From Blastocatellia bacterium AA13 (lineage in GTDB: Bacteria > Acidobacteriota > Blastocatellia > UBA7656): a stretch of DNA of 64,000 nucleotides. Below the pieces are notes generated by a model. The model did not search any database and was not told where the DNA came from. It saw only the letters and a list, made by a program, of their open reading frames with translations. The stretch spans positions 1-64,000 of the forward strand of contig QHVH01000038.1 in assembly GCA_003222245.1 (NCBI GenBank), read 5' to 3'. This document shows, in pieces, positions 1 through 10,300 of this stretch (position 1 is its first letter; every line of letters begins with the position of its first letter). Position numbers and translations under genes: made by a program.

Positions 1-1
1 A

Positions 2-2197
2 AGAGGGGAGCAGACGGCAGAGGCATTCGTGCCGAACCCGTACGGGGAGAGCGAAGGAGAGCGGATGTACCGGAGCGGGGACGTAGTGAGATACCTGAGG
101 AACGGAGAGATGGAGTTCCTCGGCCGGCGAGACAATCAGGTGAAGATTCGAGGCTACAGAATCGAGCTGAGAGAGATCGAAGCAGTCCTCAATAGCGTCT
201 CCGGAGTAGAACAAACCAGGGTCATTGTGCGACGCGATGAGCGCGGCGACCGGCGCCTGGTTGCATATGCGGTCGCGGGGCGCCGCGACAACGGAGTCAT
301 CGACGAGCTGAAGGCCAGAATAAAAGAAACACTGCCGGACTATATGGCGCCGGGCTCCTACGTTCTCGTTGACGAGATTCCGCTGACGGCGAACGGCAAG
401 GTTGATCTGTCGAAGCTGCCCGAACCTGACTCTTCTGAAAACGCCTCCGACAATGAAGCGGCTAAGACCCCCATTGAAGAAATGCTAACGGCGATCTGGA
501 TGGAGGTGCTCGGAATTCAAAATGTGAGCGCGGGAGCCGACTTCTTCGATCTAGGCGGGCACTCGCTGCTTGCGACGCAGGTGGTCTCGCGAGCGAGGAA
601 TCTCTTCAATATCGATCTCCCGCTGCGGACGATCTTCGAGACGCCGACGATTCGCGGCCTGGCGGGACGGATCGAAAGCGAAATCACGAGGAACAGCGGG
701 GCTTCGGAACGTGGAGCAATCGGCCGAATCGATCGCGGAAGAGATTTGCCGCTGTCGCATGCACAATACCGATTGTGGTTTCTGGATCAACTCGAGCCGG
801 GAAATTCATTCTACAACATCTATGCGGCCCTGAAGATTTCAGGTCCTCTGAATCAGCCCGCTCTGGGCGCGGCTATCACCGAAGTCGTGAGAAGGCACGA
901 ATCTTTGCGCACGTGCTTCGTCACAAAGAACGGTCAACCATTGCAGATTATCTCACCGCCCGCCGAGTTCGAGCTGACGTTGAACGACCTGAGTTATCTC
1001 GACGACGACGACCGAGATTCGGAAGCCCTGCGCATTGCAAGTGAAGAGTCGCGGCGCGGCTTCGATCTCAGCCGCGGGCCGCTTGTGCGAGCGCGCTTGC
1101 TGAAGCTCGCGTCCGACGAGAACGTGCTCGTGTATACCATGCATCACATCGTCAGCGACGGCTGGTCGATGGGCCTGCTTTTTGAAGAGACCGCCCGGAT
1201 CTATGACGCGTTCCGTGCGGGCGCCTCGTCGCCGTTATCCGATCTTGAACTTCAGTACGCCGATTTCGCTCAGTGGCAGCGCGAATGGATGAATGGGCCC
1301 GGTTACGAAACTCAGATGTCGTATTGGCGGCGGCGATTGGGCGGCGCGCTGCCGATTCTGAGACTGCCGACCGACCGGCCGCGGCCGCCTGTCCAGACGT
1401 TCAACGGCCGATGTGATGTTGTTTCGCTGCGAGCCGATCTGTGCCTGGAACTGAAGGCATTCAGCCGCCGTCGGGAGTGCACGGTTTATATGGTGCTGCT
1501 CGCGGCATTCAAGGTTCTGCTGTACCGATACACGAAACAAGAGGACATCGTCGTCGGCGCGCCGATAGCGAATCGGAACCGCGCGGATATCGAAGGGCTT
1601 ATCGGCTTCTTCGTCAACTCGCTGGTGATTCGAACCGACCTCTCGGGCGATCCGCTGTTCACCGAGCTGTTGAAACAGGTGCGGGAAGCTTCGCTCGGAG
1701 CCTACGCGCATCAGGATGTACCCTTCGAAAGATTGGTTGAAGAATTTGCCGGAGGACGCGACTTGAGCTACACGCCTCTATTTCAAGTTGCGTTCGGTAT
1801 GTATAACCCGTCGGAAGTTCAGCAGCCTCTGACCGGACTTGTCGTGACTCCGATGACGGTCGAAACTACCGCGGGCAGGTACGATCTGACGCTGCACATC
1901 GCCGCGGGAAGAGATGAGATGGGAGCGGCATGGTACTACAACACGGATCTGTTCAACACGGAGACGATCAAGCAGATGCAGCAGGCGTTCGAGGATATTC
2001 TTCAAAGGATCGTCCAACAACCTGATAGCCGTTTGAGCGCGCTGGTGAGCGCGAACAATGTGGAGAAGCAGGAAGAAGAGCGCAGAATTCTCGAACGCCA
2101 GGAATCGAATCGAAAGAATCTCCGAACAATCAGGCGCACGGCTTACAAAGCCGCCCCGAAGCCGCCGGACTCCGACCCGACTCTAACGCCCAACTAA
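2..2197 (+). CDS. NRPS subunit, 3' part: A (C-terminal part)-PCP-C
   Basis: This is the C-terminal part of a nonribosomal peptide synthetase; the reading frame is open to the window edge, so the true start lies upstream. In order it shows the end of an adenylation domain (A7 YRSGD, A8 YRIEL, A10 lysine in NGKVD near 400-410), a carrier domain with the phosphopantetheine serine in GGHSL near 560, and a complete condensation domain with an intact HHIVSDG motif near 1140-1160. No adenylation domain follows the condensation domain. A charged tail of about 55 residues, rich in Lys, Arg and Glu, ends the protein and could be a docking element (inference). The protein break therefore falls between C and A, so this C domain probably condenses onto the residue loaded by the NRPS gene at 3487. 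The substrate of the truncated A domain cannot be read. The first 200 bases are strikingly purine-rich. Confidence 0.93.
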   Translation, partial: RGEQTAEAFVPNPYGESEGERMYRSGDVVRYLRNGEMEFLGRRDNQVKIRGYRIELREIEAVLNSVSGVEQTRVIVRRDERGDRRLVAYAVAGRRDNGVIDELKARIKETLPDYMAPGSYVLVDEIPLTANGKVDLSKLPEPDSSENASDNEAAKTPIEEMLTAIWMEVLGIQNVSAGADFFDLGGHSLLATQVVSRARNLFNIDLPLRTIFETPTIRGLAGRIESEITRNSGASERGAIGRIDRGRDLPLSHAQYRLWFLDQLEPGNSFYNIYAALKISGPLNQPALGAAITEVVRRHESLRTCFVTKNGQPLQIISPPAEFELTLNDLSYLDDDDRDSEALRIASEESRRGFDLSRGPLVRARLLKLASDENVLVYTMHHIVSDGWSMGLLFEETARIYDAFRAGASSPLSDLELQYADFAQWQREWMNGPGYETQMSYWRRRLGGALPILRLPTDRPRPPVQTFNGRCDVVSLRADLCLELKAFSRRRECTVYMVLLAAFKVLLYRYTKQEDIVVGAPIANRNRADIEGLIGFFVNSLVIRTDLSGDPLFTELLKQVREASLGAYAHQDVPFERLVEEFAGGRDLSYTPLFQVAFGMYNPSEVQQPLTGLVVTPMTVETTAGRYDLTLHIAAGRDEMGAAWYYNTDLFNTETIKQMQQAFEDILQRIVQQPDSRLSALVSANNVEKQEEERRILERQESNRKNLRTIRRTAYKAAPKPPDSDPTLTPN

Positions 2198-2276
2198 ACA
2201 CCGAGTCCTACGAGAAGGAATCCAAGAACATCAAGAAATCTCATGTTGGGAAGGGCTTAGCCCGCTAAGAGAATTT

Positions 2277-3359
2277 ATGAGCCATGCAGTAGACAACGAT
2301 GCTCCGCGCGGCCGCTTTGCCGGCGGCAAAAGAATGCCCGTCGCGCTTTCTTCGCGAGAACTGATCAAGACCGGATTTCTTGATTCAGCGGGAGACTTTC
2401 CGCTCGTGATTGAACCGGCATTCGCGAATGTAAATCTGGTCGATTGGGCGCGGAGCAATCGCGCCCTGATCGAATCCATGCTTCTTGAACACGGCGCGAT
2501 TCTGTTTCGAGGATTCAACGTTAACTCAATTGGGCACTCAGCCGGGCACTCAAGCGAGCGCCCACTCGGGCGATTTGAAGAAGTTGCGAGAGCGATAACG
2601 CCGGACTTGTTGGACTACAGCGAGCGGGCGGCGCCCAGGGCCGAGGTCGGAAAGAACATCTACACGTCTACTGAATTTCCGGCTGATCAGCACATACCTT
2701 TGCACCACGAGATGTCCTATTCGCATAACTGGCCGACCAAGATATGGTTCTATTGCGCGCAGCCGGCAAGCCAACAGGGCGCTACGCCCATTGCCGACGA
2801 TCGCAAAGTCTTCAAGCGCATCGACCCTTCCATAAAGAAGCTCTTCACGGAAAAAAGAGTTATGTATGTGCGAAATTATGGCGACGGTCTGGATCTCACG
2901 TGGCAAGACGTATTCCAGACATCCGAACGGGAAAAAGTTGAAGAGTATTGCCGCCGTTCCCACTGTGAGTTCGAGTGGAAGCCCGGAAACAGATTGCGCA
3001 CCCGACAGGTTCGGCAGGCGGTCGCGGTTCATCCGAAACTCGGAGAGACCGTCTGGTTCAATCACGCGCATATGTTCCATATCTCGAACCTGGAGCCACA
3101 CGTTCGCGAGTCACTGGTGGAGGCATTCGGGGAAGATGTGCCGCGAAACGCTTATTATGGAGACGGTTCATCGATCGAGACTTCGGTTCTTGACGAGATC
3201 AGAGGAATCTACAACGAAGAAGCCGTGATCTTCACCTGGCAGGAAGGCGACATAATGTTGCTCGATAACTTTCTCGCATCGCACGGACGCCAGCCTTTTA
3301 TCGGACCAAGAAAGATTGTAGTGGCGATGGCCGAGATGTACACAAGCATCGGTCAGTAA
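2277..3359 (+). CDS. TauD/SyrP-family Fe(II)/2-oxoglutarate oxygenase, probable beta-hydroxylase
   Basis: A 360-residue non-haem iron oxygenase of the TauD/TfdA superfamily, resembling the SyrP-like enzymes that hydroxylate amino acids held on NRPS carrier domains. The iron ligands are visible as H143-x-E145 (in LHHEMSY) and a distal His near residue 336 (SHGRQPF), with a probable 2-oxoglutarate-binding Arg a few residues later (GPRK). The HxE form instead of HxD is usual in the SyrP/clavaminate-synthase-like branch. The gene sits between an NRPS that ends in a C domain and one that starts with a C-like domain lacking its catalytic motif. That arrangement fits a stand-alone hydroxylase recruited by a non-catalytic interface domain. 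The likely substrate is the acyl-S-PCP loaded by the next gene (Glu-type) or a neighbouring Asn. The exact residue is not decided by sequence. The 79-bp upstream gap suggests the same operon. Confidence 0.88.
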   Translation: MSHAVDNDAPRGRFAGGKRMPVALSSRELIKTGFLDSAGDFPLVIEPAFANVNLVDWARSNRALIESMLLEHGAILFRGFNVNSIGHSAGHSSERPLGRFEEVARAITPDLLDYSERAAPRAEVGKNIYTSTEFPADQHIPLHHEMSYSHNWPTKIWFYCAQPASQQGATPIADDRKVFKRIDPSIKKLFTEKRVMYVRNYGDGLDLTWQDVFQTSEREKVEEYCRRSHCEFEWKPGNRLRTRQVRQAVAVHPKLGETVWFNHAHMFHISNLEPHVRESLVEAFGEDVPRNAYYGDGSSIETSVLDEIRGIYNEEAVIFTWQEGDIMLLDNFLASHGRQPFIGPRKIVVAMAEMYTSIGQ

Positions 3360-3486
3360 ATCTAAACCGACCCATCCGCAACAATAGAATCATTCAGAGC
3401 GGCCGTTTCGCGAACGTCCATACCCGGCGACGAATACAGAAAGCCGGAGCGTTCGGCGCGCTCGATTACAAGAGAGAGAACAAGCA

Positions 3487-6400
3487 ATGGAACAAGAGAG
3501 TGAACTCTTTCAGCAGCAGCTCATAGGTTTCCGCACTTCTCCACAGCAAGAGCGGCTGTGGCTCCTGTATCAGGATTCGCCCGCATACCGCTCGCAGTGT
3601 GTCCTGCTGATAGAAGGGCGTTTGAATATTGCGGTACTGAAGCAGGCGCTGCAGCGACTCGTCGATCGCCACGAGATATTGCGGACCGCTTTCAGATTTC
3701 TGCCCGGCATGAGCGTGCCCTTGCAGGTGATAGCCGAGTCGGGCTCGGCTACGCTCGAGGAGCGTGACTTTCGCGCGCTTCCGAATAACGACCAGGAAGC
3801 GATGTTATCCGAAGTAATCCGGGAGGAGCGGCTGCGAAGCTTCGATTTCGAGGCGGGCCGGCTAATGCACGCAACCGTCATCCGTATGGCGGACGAACGC
3901 TGCTGCCTCTTGATCAGCTTATCGGCGATGTGCGCGGATGCCCGAAGCCTGACGAACTTTTCGCGAGAGATTGCTTCCGCATATAGCGGCTGCCTGAGCG
4001 GAAATGAAGAGGCGGCTTCCGCCGTGCAGTACGCGGATTTCTCCGAATGGCAGAACCAGCTTCTTGAGTCCGATGACAAGAATGAAGCGGCCCGATTGCC
4101 GCAACGTCTCTCGGCGACCCCGATAGAAATCAAGCTGCCGGAAGAGACCGACGCTCTTTCGGAAAACTACAGCCCCGTTGTCGTCGAGAAACTTCTGGAA
4201 GGCGATGTGGTTCTTCAGTCGCGAAAGCTGGCGGAAGCCGGCCAGACGAGCCTTGCTTCTATATTCCTGGCCTGCTGGGAGAGCCTGTTGTGGAGGGTTA
4301 CCGGGCTGCCTGAGATCGAAGTGTCTACCGCGTTCGACGGCCGAAAGTATGAGGACCTCAATGAATCAATAGGTTTGTTCGCCAAACATGTTCCGATCCG
4401 GTGTCGCTTTGAAAGGGACTCCTCCTTTAGCGAAATTGTCGCGCGCATACGCGACGCCGTCGGCGAGGCCGATAGATGGCAGGAATACTTTTCAACTCGC
4501 GGCGGTGATGAGGACGAGGCCGAACGCGGGCGCGAGACCTTTCCGATAGGGTTCGAGCACCTTGAGTGGATAGCTCCAGTGGAATCGGCTGATCTGAGAT
4601 TCACGCTGACTCAGATCCATAGCTGCACTGAACGATTCAAGATAAAGCTGATCGTGGTCGATGCCGCTGATGAGCTTCGGTTGCAGTTCCAGTATGACCC
4701 GTCCGCGTACAAAAAGGACGCGGTCGAGCGGCTCGCCGGTCTTTATCTCACGATGTCGGGCGGGGCCGTCACGGAACCCAAGCGACAAGTCTCGCGACTT
4801 GACCTGTTGACCCGCGAAGAACGGGCGGTGTTAGTCTCGGAGTGGAATCGCACCGACGCTTCTTATTCGAGCGCTCTCACCGTTCACCGCGCTTTTGAGG
4901 CGCGGGTCGATCGCGACCCGTTCAGGGTTGCCGTCGAGTGTGGAGATCAATGCCTCACGTATCAAGCGCTCGACCAGCGTTCCAATCAACTCGCCCGCTA
5001 CCTTCGATCGCTTGGCGTTAATTCAGGAGACGTCGTAGGTCTTTGCGCGGAGCGCGGCATTGAGATGATTGTGGGCGTACTCGCCGCACTCAAGGCCGGG
5101 GCCGCCTATCTTCCGTTAGACCCGAGGTATCCCGCGAAGCGAATCTCGTTCATGCTTCGGGATTCCCGATCAACGGTGTTGATCACGCATGGCTACGCTC
5201 CGAATCTTGTTATCGATCAATCGATCAGGATCGTAGATCTCTTTGCCGCGGCGGCCGAAGTCTCAAAGCTCAGTTCGGAACGGCTTCACGAGGAGATCGA
5301 TCCTGATTGCTTGGCCTATGTGATTTATACATCCGGCTCAACCGGAGATCCGAAAGGCGTAATGGCGCGGCATCGGTCGGTGATGAACCTTTCGGCGGCG
5401 TTGACCGGGGCCGTCTATTGCAATCACGCGAAGACGCTGCGAGTCGGTCTCAACGCGCCGTTGGCCTTTGATGCCTCGGTCAAGCAGCTCGTTCAATTGC
5501 TGAGCGGCCATACTCTGAATGTCATTTCGGAAGAAGTCAGGCTCGATGGAGATCTGCTCATCCGGCATTTGAATGACGCCGCCGTCGATGTTCTGGATTG
5601 CACGCCGTCTCAGTTGAATCTGTTGTTGGATATTGGACTCGAAGCGCGTTGCAAGCCTGAGATCTTATTGATAGGCGGCGAGCAGATAGGCGATGAGTTG
5701 TGGCGTAGGCTGTCTGCGAGCCCGGCCTTACGGGCCTACAATGTTTATGGCCCGACCGAATGCACGGTCGACACGACCGTTGCCGCGATCAAAGAAGACC
5801 GCGAAAGGCCGTCGATTGGGCGGCCCGTCGCAAACGCAAACGTCTATATATTGGATGAAGAGCTCGAGCCGGTTCCCGTAAGAATAGCCGGCGAGTTGTG
5901 CATCGGCGGAGCAGGACTTGCACATGGTTATCTTGGGCAAGCTGGTTTGACTGCGGAGCGATTCATCCCGAATCCGTTTGGCGAGGAACCTGGAGCGCGG
6001 CTCTACCGGAGCGGCGATTTAGTGAGCTATTCGCCCGCGGGCGAGGTTGAATTCATTGGGCGTATCGATAATCAGATCAAGCTTCGCGGATTTCGAATTG
6101 AGTTAGGCGAGATCGACGCGGAGCTGGCGAGCCACCCCGCGGTAAGAGAAGCGGTCGTGCTTGCTCGCGAGGACAATCCGGACGAGAAACGGCTGGTTGG
6201 ATATGTCGTGCCGAAGCAGAGGTATGCCTCGAGCCTTGGAGGCAGGCCCCGTTATCGGCTGCCTAACGGAATGTCGATTATCCAGCACAACAGGATCGAA
6301 ACCGATTACCTGTTCGAAGAGATATTTCAGGACAATATCTATTTCAGGTACGGGATCACTCTTCCCGCGAACGGCTGTGTGTTTGACGTCGGCGCCAACA

Positions 6401-7362
6401 TCGGTCTGTTTACGTTGTTCGTGAACCAGTACTATCCCGATGCCGCGGTCTACGCATTTGAGCCCATTCAGCCGATCTTCGAAACGCTGCGCCTGAATCT
6501 CAGTCTATACGGCCGAAACGTAAAGCCGTTTGCGATCGGCCTCTCGGATGAGAACAAGAGCGACACGTTCTCCTACTATCCTCAGTATTCCGCGCGGTCG
6601 GGCATCGAGGCATACTCCGACGCTCAAAGCGAAGTCGATGTAATCCGAACGTTCATTCAAAACAAGGAAGAGAGCGGCGATGCCCAGGTAACAGGCCTGC
6701 TGGATATCGTAGACGAGTTGATAGCGGGCGTCTTCGTAAGCGAACGGCAGCAATGTACGCTGAGGCGGCTTTCGGATGTGATCGCGGAGAACAAGATCGA
6801 CCACATAGACCTGTTGAAGGTGGACGTACAGCGGGCCGAGCTCGACGTCATAAACGGAATCGACGAAGAACACTGGTCAAAGATCGATCAGGTGGTAATG
6901 GAGGTTCACGACGCCGAAGGCGCCGCGACCTTCGGACGCACCGCCCATCTAAGAGGGCTGCTCGAGCGGCATGGCTTTAACGTCGTGATCGAACAAGACG
7001 CCGCGTTGAAGGGAACCGACCGGCACAATCTCTACGCATCCAGGCTGAAGCTCGACAGCAGTTTGACGGTCACACTCGGCCGGCGAGCGCTGGAGTCGGA
7101 ACCGGAGGGGCGAGAATCGCGCGATCAACTTGCCAGCAATTTCGAAGCGCTTCAATCAGGCTTCGAGGACGGCATTGTCGAACTGAGTCAGAGCGAGCTG
7201 AAACAATTTCTCTCGGAACGTCTGCCCGAATCTGAGGCTCTCGGACAATTTCTTCGAGATCGGCGGACACTCGCTGCTTGCGACGCAGGTAGTCTCACGC
7301 GCCAGGGCCGCCTTCGGAGTCGAAGTTCCTCTCAGGCTTCTGTTCGAACATCCGACGGTTGA
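3487..7362 (+). CDS. NRPS subunit: degenerate C-like domain, A (Glu-type), FkbM methyltransferase; 3' end disrupted
   Basis: A 1291-residue NRPS reading frame. Residues about 15-430 have a condensation-domain fold, but the HHxxxDG motif is replaced by SLSAMCAD near residue 143, so condensation activity is not expected. Residues about 445-910 are an adenylation domain (YTSGSTG near 614). Its pocket residues read D-A-K-D-L-G-V-V-D, the glutamate-type code. After motif A8 (FRIELGEID) a methyltransferase of the FkbM type is inserted, with VFDVGANIG near residue 965 as the SAM-binding glycine motif. FkbM enzymes are mostly O-methyltransferases. A9 begins (ERLPE, ending at 7230), then the frame is lost: A10 and the first half of the carrier domain are missing, and the rest of the carrier lies in another frame from 7232. 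The last ~44 residues of this frame are therefore not authentic. This is either a real lesion or an assembly error. Confidence 0.9.
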   Translation: MEQESELFQQQLIGFRTSPQQERLWLLYQDSPAYRSQCVLLIEGRLNIAVLKQALQRLVDRHEILRTAFRFLPGMSVPLQVIAESGSATLEERDFRALPNNDQEAMLSEVIREERLRSFDFEAGRLMHATVIRMADERCCLLISLSAMCADARSLTNFSREIASAYSGCLSGNEEAASAVQYADFSEWQNQLLESDDKNEAARLPQRLSATPIEIKLPEETDALSENYSPVVVEKLLEGDVVLQSRKLAEAGQTSLASIFLACWESLLWRVTGLPEIEVSTAFDGRKYEDLNESIGLFAKHVPIRCRFERDSSFSEIVARIRDAVGEADRWQEYFSTRGGDEDEAERGRETFPIGFEHLEWIAPVESADLRFTLTQIHSCTERFKIKLIVVDAADELRLQFQYDPSAYKKDAVERLAGLYLTMSGGAVTEPKRQVSRLDLLTREERAVLVSEWNRTDASYSSALTVHRAFEARVDRDPFRVAVECGDQCLTYQALDQRSNQLARYLRSLGVNSGDVVGLCAERGIEMIVGVLAALKAGAAYLPLDPRYPAKRISFMLRDSRSTVLITHGYAPNLVIDQSIRIVDLFAAAAEVSKLSSERLHEEIDPDCLAYVIYTSGSTGDPKGVMARHRSVMNLSAALTGAVYCNHAKTLRVGLNAPLAFDASVKQLVQLLSGHTLNVISEEVRLDGDLLIRHLNDAAVDVLDCTPSQLNLLLDIGLEARCKPEILLIGGEQIGDELWRRLSASPALRAYNVYGPTECTVDTTVAAIKEDRERPSIGRPVANANVYILDEELEPVPVRIAGELCIGGAGLAHGYLGQAGLTAERFIPNPFGEEPGARLYRSGDLVSYSPAGEVEFIGRIDNQIKLRGFRIELGEIDAELASHPAVREAVVLAREDNPDEKRLVGYVVPKQRYASSLGGRPRYRLPNGMSIIQHNRIETDYLFEEIFQDNIYFRYGITLPANGCVFDVGANIGLFTLFVNQYYPDAAVYAFEPIQPIFETLRLNLSLYGRNVKPFAIGLSDENKSDTFSYYPQYSARSGIEAYSDAQSEVDVIRTFIQNKEESGDAQVTGLLDIVDELIAGVFVSERQQCTLRRLSDVIAENKIDHIDLLKVDVQRAELDVINGIDEEHWSKIDQVVMEVHDAEGAATFGRTAHLRGLLERHGFNVVIEQDAALKGTDRHNLYASRLKLDSSLTVTLGRRALESEPEGRESRDQLASNFEALQSGFEDGIVELSQSELKQFLSERLPESEALGQFLRDRRTLAACDAGSLTRQGRLRSRSSSQASVRTSDG

Positions 7363-7390
7363 GGATTTCGCGCGCTTCATAGAAGCGGGA
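7232..7390 (+). other. Displaced carrier-domain (PCP) remnant linking the two NRPS frames
   Basis: Read in the frame of the downstream giant NRPS, these bases encode the second half of a carrier domain: DNFFEIGGHSLLATQ followed by the usual helix and an LFEHPTVEDFARFIE tail, which continues without a stop into the next NRPS. No ATG, GTG or TTG occurs in this stretch, so a simple start-to-stop reading loses it. It is evidence that the genes at 3487 and 7391 were originally one reading frame, or are one in the real genome. By comparison with intact modules here, about 60 residues are missing between ERLPE and DNFFE, including the catalytic A10 lysine segment. Confidence 0.85.
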
Positions 7391-10300
7391 TTGAGCGATG
7401 CCGCGGTCGATTCACCCATCAAGCCGGCGGTGAAACCGGACGGCCGGGCTCCGCTGTCGTTTGCTCAACAACGCCTCTGGTTCATCGATCAACTCGAGCC
7501 CGGCAACCCTTTTTACAACGTCTACTCCGCGGTTCGAGTGAGCGGCCGGCTCGATATCCAGGCGCTCGAAAAGACCTTCAGCGAAATCCTTAGAAGGCAC
7601 GAAGTGCTGCGCACCAGCTTCGCGGTTGGAGAATACGGAGAGCCGGTGCAAGTCAGCAATCCGGCGCGGGAATTCAGGCTCGGCGCCGAAGACCTTGCTC
7701 ATCTGGAAGAGACGGAGCGCGAGGCCCGCTTGAAATCTCTCGCTCGCGAAGAGGCGCTCACCCCGTTTGATCTGAAGTCGGCCCCCTTGCTTCGAGTGAA
7801 GCTTATTCGGGCGGCCGAGCTCGAACACGTCGTGCTTCTGACCATGCATCACATCGTCAGCGACGGGTGGTCGATGGGGATTCTCATACGAGAAGTCGCG
7901 GCTCTTTATGAAGCATTTTCAACCGAGGGGCTTTCTCCGCTTCCTGAGCTAGAGATCCAGTATTCCGACTTCGCGGTGTGGCAGCGAGAATGGTTGGGGG
8001 CCGGAGCGCTCGAGCGGCAGTTATCGTATTGGAAGCAGCAACTGGCCGGCGCGCCGCCGCTCCTCGAGTTGCCGACCGACCGGCCAAGACCGGCGGTTCA
8101 AAGTCATAACGGAGACATTCATTCATTCGCGCTCTCGACGGAGCTGACACAGCGAGTTAAGGAGTTATGCCGGAAGGAAACCACTACTCTGTTTATGGCT
8201 CTGATGGCCGCTTTCAAGGTGCTTCTCTCGCGCTACGCGGGTCAGACCGACATAAGCCTTGGGGCGCCGATTGCAAACCGCAACAGGATTGAAATCGAAC
8301 CGCTCATAGGTTTCTTCGTCAACACACTTGTTCTTCGCACTCGGTTGGAAGGCGATCCTACGTTTCGCGAGTTGTTGTCGGGAATTCGCGAGACAACTCT
8401 GAAGGCTTACGCGAATCAGGACGTGCCGTTCGAGAAAGTCGTCGAAGAGCTGCAGCCTGAGCGAACGATGAGCCACACGCCTCTATTCCAGGTGAACTTC
8501 GTGTTGCAGAACGTTCCGGTTGGAACGCTCGAGCTGCCCGGCCTGCGGTTGAGCATGTTGGAAATAGAAACTGGAACGGCCAAGTTCGACTTATTGCTCG
8601 CCGCTGAAGACTCGGACGGAAGGCTAAAAGCCGGAATTGTCTATAACAGCGATCTGTTTGACCGCAACACCATTCAACGAATGGGAGAGCATTTCGAGCG
8701 CTTGCTTGAAAGCATCACCGCCGATCCTGATCGCCGCATAAGCCAGTTGCGGCTGCTAAGCAAGACCGAAGCCGACAGGCTTGTCATTGAGTGGAACGAC
8801 ACCGCGGCCGAATATCCTTCCAATGAATGCATTCACATCCTCTTTGAAAAACAAGCATTGAGAGCCCCGGAGCGGACGGCGGTTGAATTCAACGGCGTTT
8901 CGCTGAGCTACCGCGATCTTGATCGTCGCGCCGATCAGTTGGCCGGTTATCTTCAGTCGCTCGGAGTAAGCACCGGCGACCGAGTCGCTCTGGTGCTCGA
9001 ACACTCCATTGACGCGGTGGTCGCGATCCTCGGTGTTCTCAAGGCAGGAGCGGCTTATGTTCCGATCGATCCGGATCACCCCAAAGTGCGAATGGCTCAT
9101 ATCCTCAGTGATGCAGGCGTTCGCGTACTGCTCACTCAGAAGAATCTCGCTGAGAGGCTCCCGTCGAGCGAATCGATTCACTTCGTGTATCCAGGCGAAG
9201 ACGGCGATGAGTTAAATCAATACCGCGCGCCGGAGTCCAGCTCGGCTCCGACTTCCGACGATCTTGCTTATGTCATATACACATCAGGCTCGACCGGCAT
9301 ACCCAAGGGCGTCAGGATCCAGCATCGCGCACTGGTCAATTACGTGTGGTGGGCGAGGAGGATGTACGTTGACGAAGGCAAGACGCAGGACTTCGCGCTC
9401 TATTCATCGCTCGCGTTTGACCTGACGGTTACGTCGATATTTGTTCCGCTTATCAGCGGAAACCGCATTGTGGTTTACAGGTCTGACGAGAAGGCCGTCC
9501 TTCTTGAAGAGATCATGGAGGACAACCGGGTTCAAATCGTCAAGGTGACGCCCAGCCATCTCAAGCTCATCAGGGAACGAAACAATCGAGACAGCCGGGT
9601 CGAGAGACTGATCGTAGGCGGAGAGGCGCTCGAAACCGGTCTTGCGAGGGAAGTACACGAGAGCTTCGGAGGCGCCGTCGAGATCATTAATGAATACGGC
9701 CCCACGGAAGCAACGGTGGGATGCATGTACTACCGGTTTGATCCGGTCTCTGATGTTCGCGCTTTCATACCGATCGGAAGGCCGGCCGCGAATGCACGGA
9801 TCTACGTTTTCGACGAGGCGCTTTCGCCGACCGCTGAGAATGTAGCGGGTGAAATCTACATCGCGGGCGCGGGACTTGCCGAAGGCTATTTGAACAAGGA
9901 CGAGCTTACGGCCGAACGTTTCGTGAAGAATCCATTCCTTCCCGGCGAGCTGATGTACAAGACCGGCGATGTGGGCCGAATGCTGTCGTCGGGCGAGCTT
10001 GAATATCTTGGCCGCAAAGACGAACAGGTGAAGTTCCACGGCTATCGCATCGAGCTCAACGAAATCAAGATCGCTCTTAACGAGCACAAGGACGTCAGAG
10101 ACTGCGTCGTGCTTCTTAGAAAAGATCAGGGAGGCAACCAGTGTCTGGTCGCATACTATGTCTCCCGCCAGGCGATAGACGACAAAGACCTGAGGAACTG
10201 GCTCAGTGAACGCATCATATCCGAGACGATTCCCAACATCTTTGTTCATCTCCGCAAACTGCCTCTGACCTTGAACGGCAAGGTGAACGTCGACGCCCTT

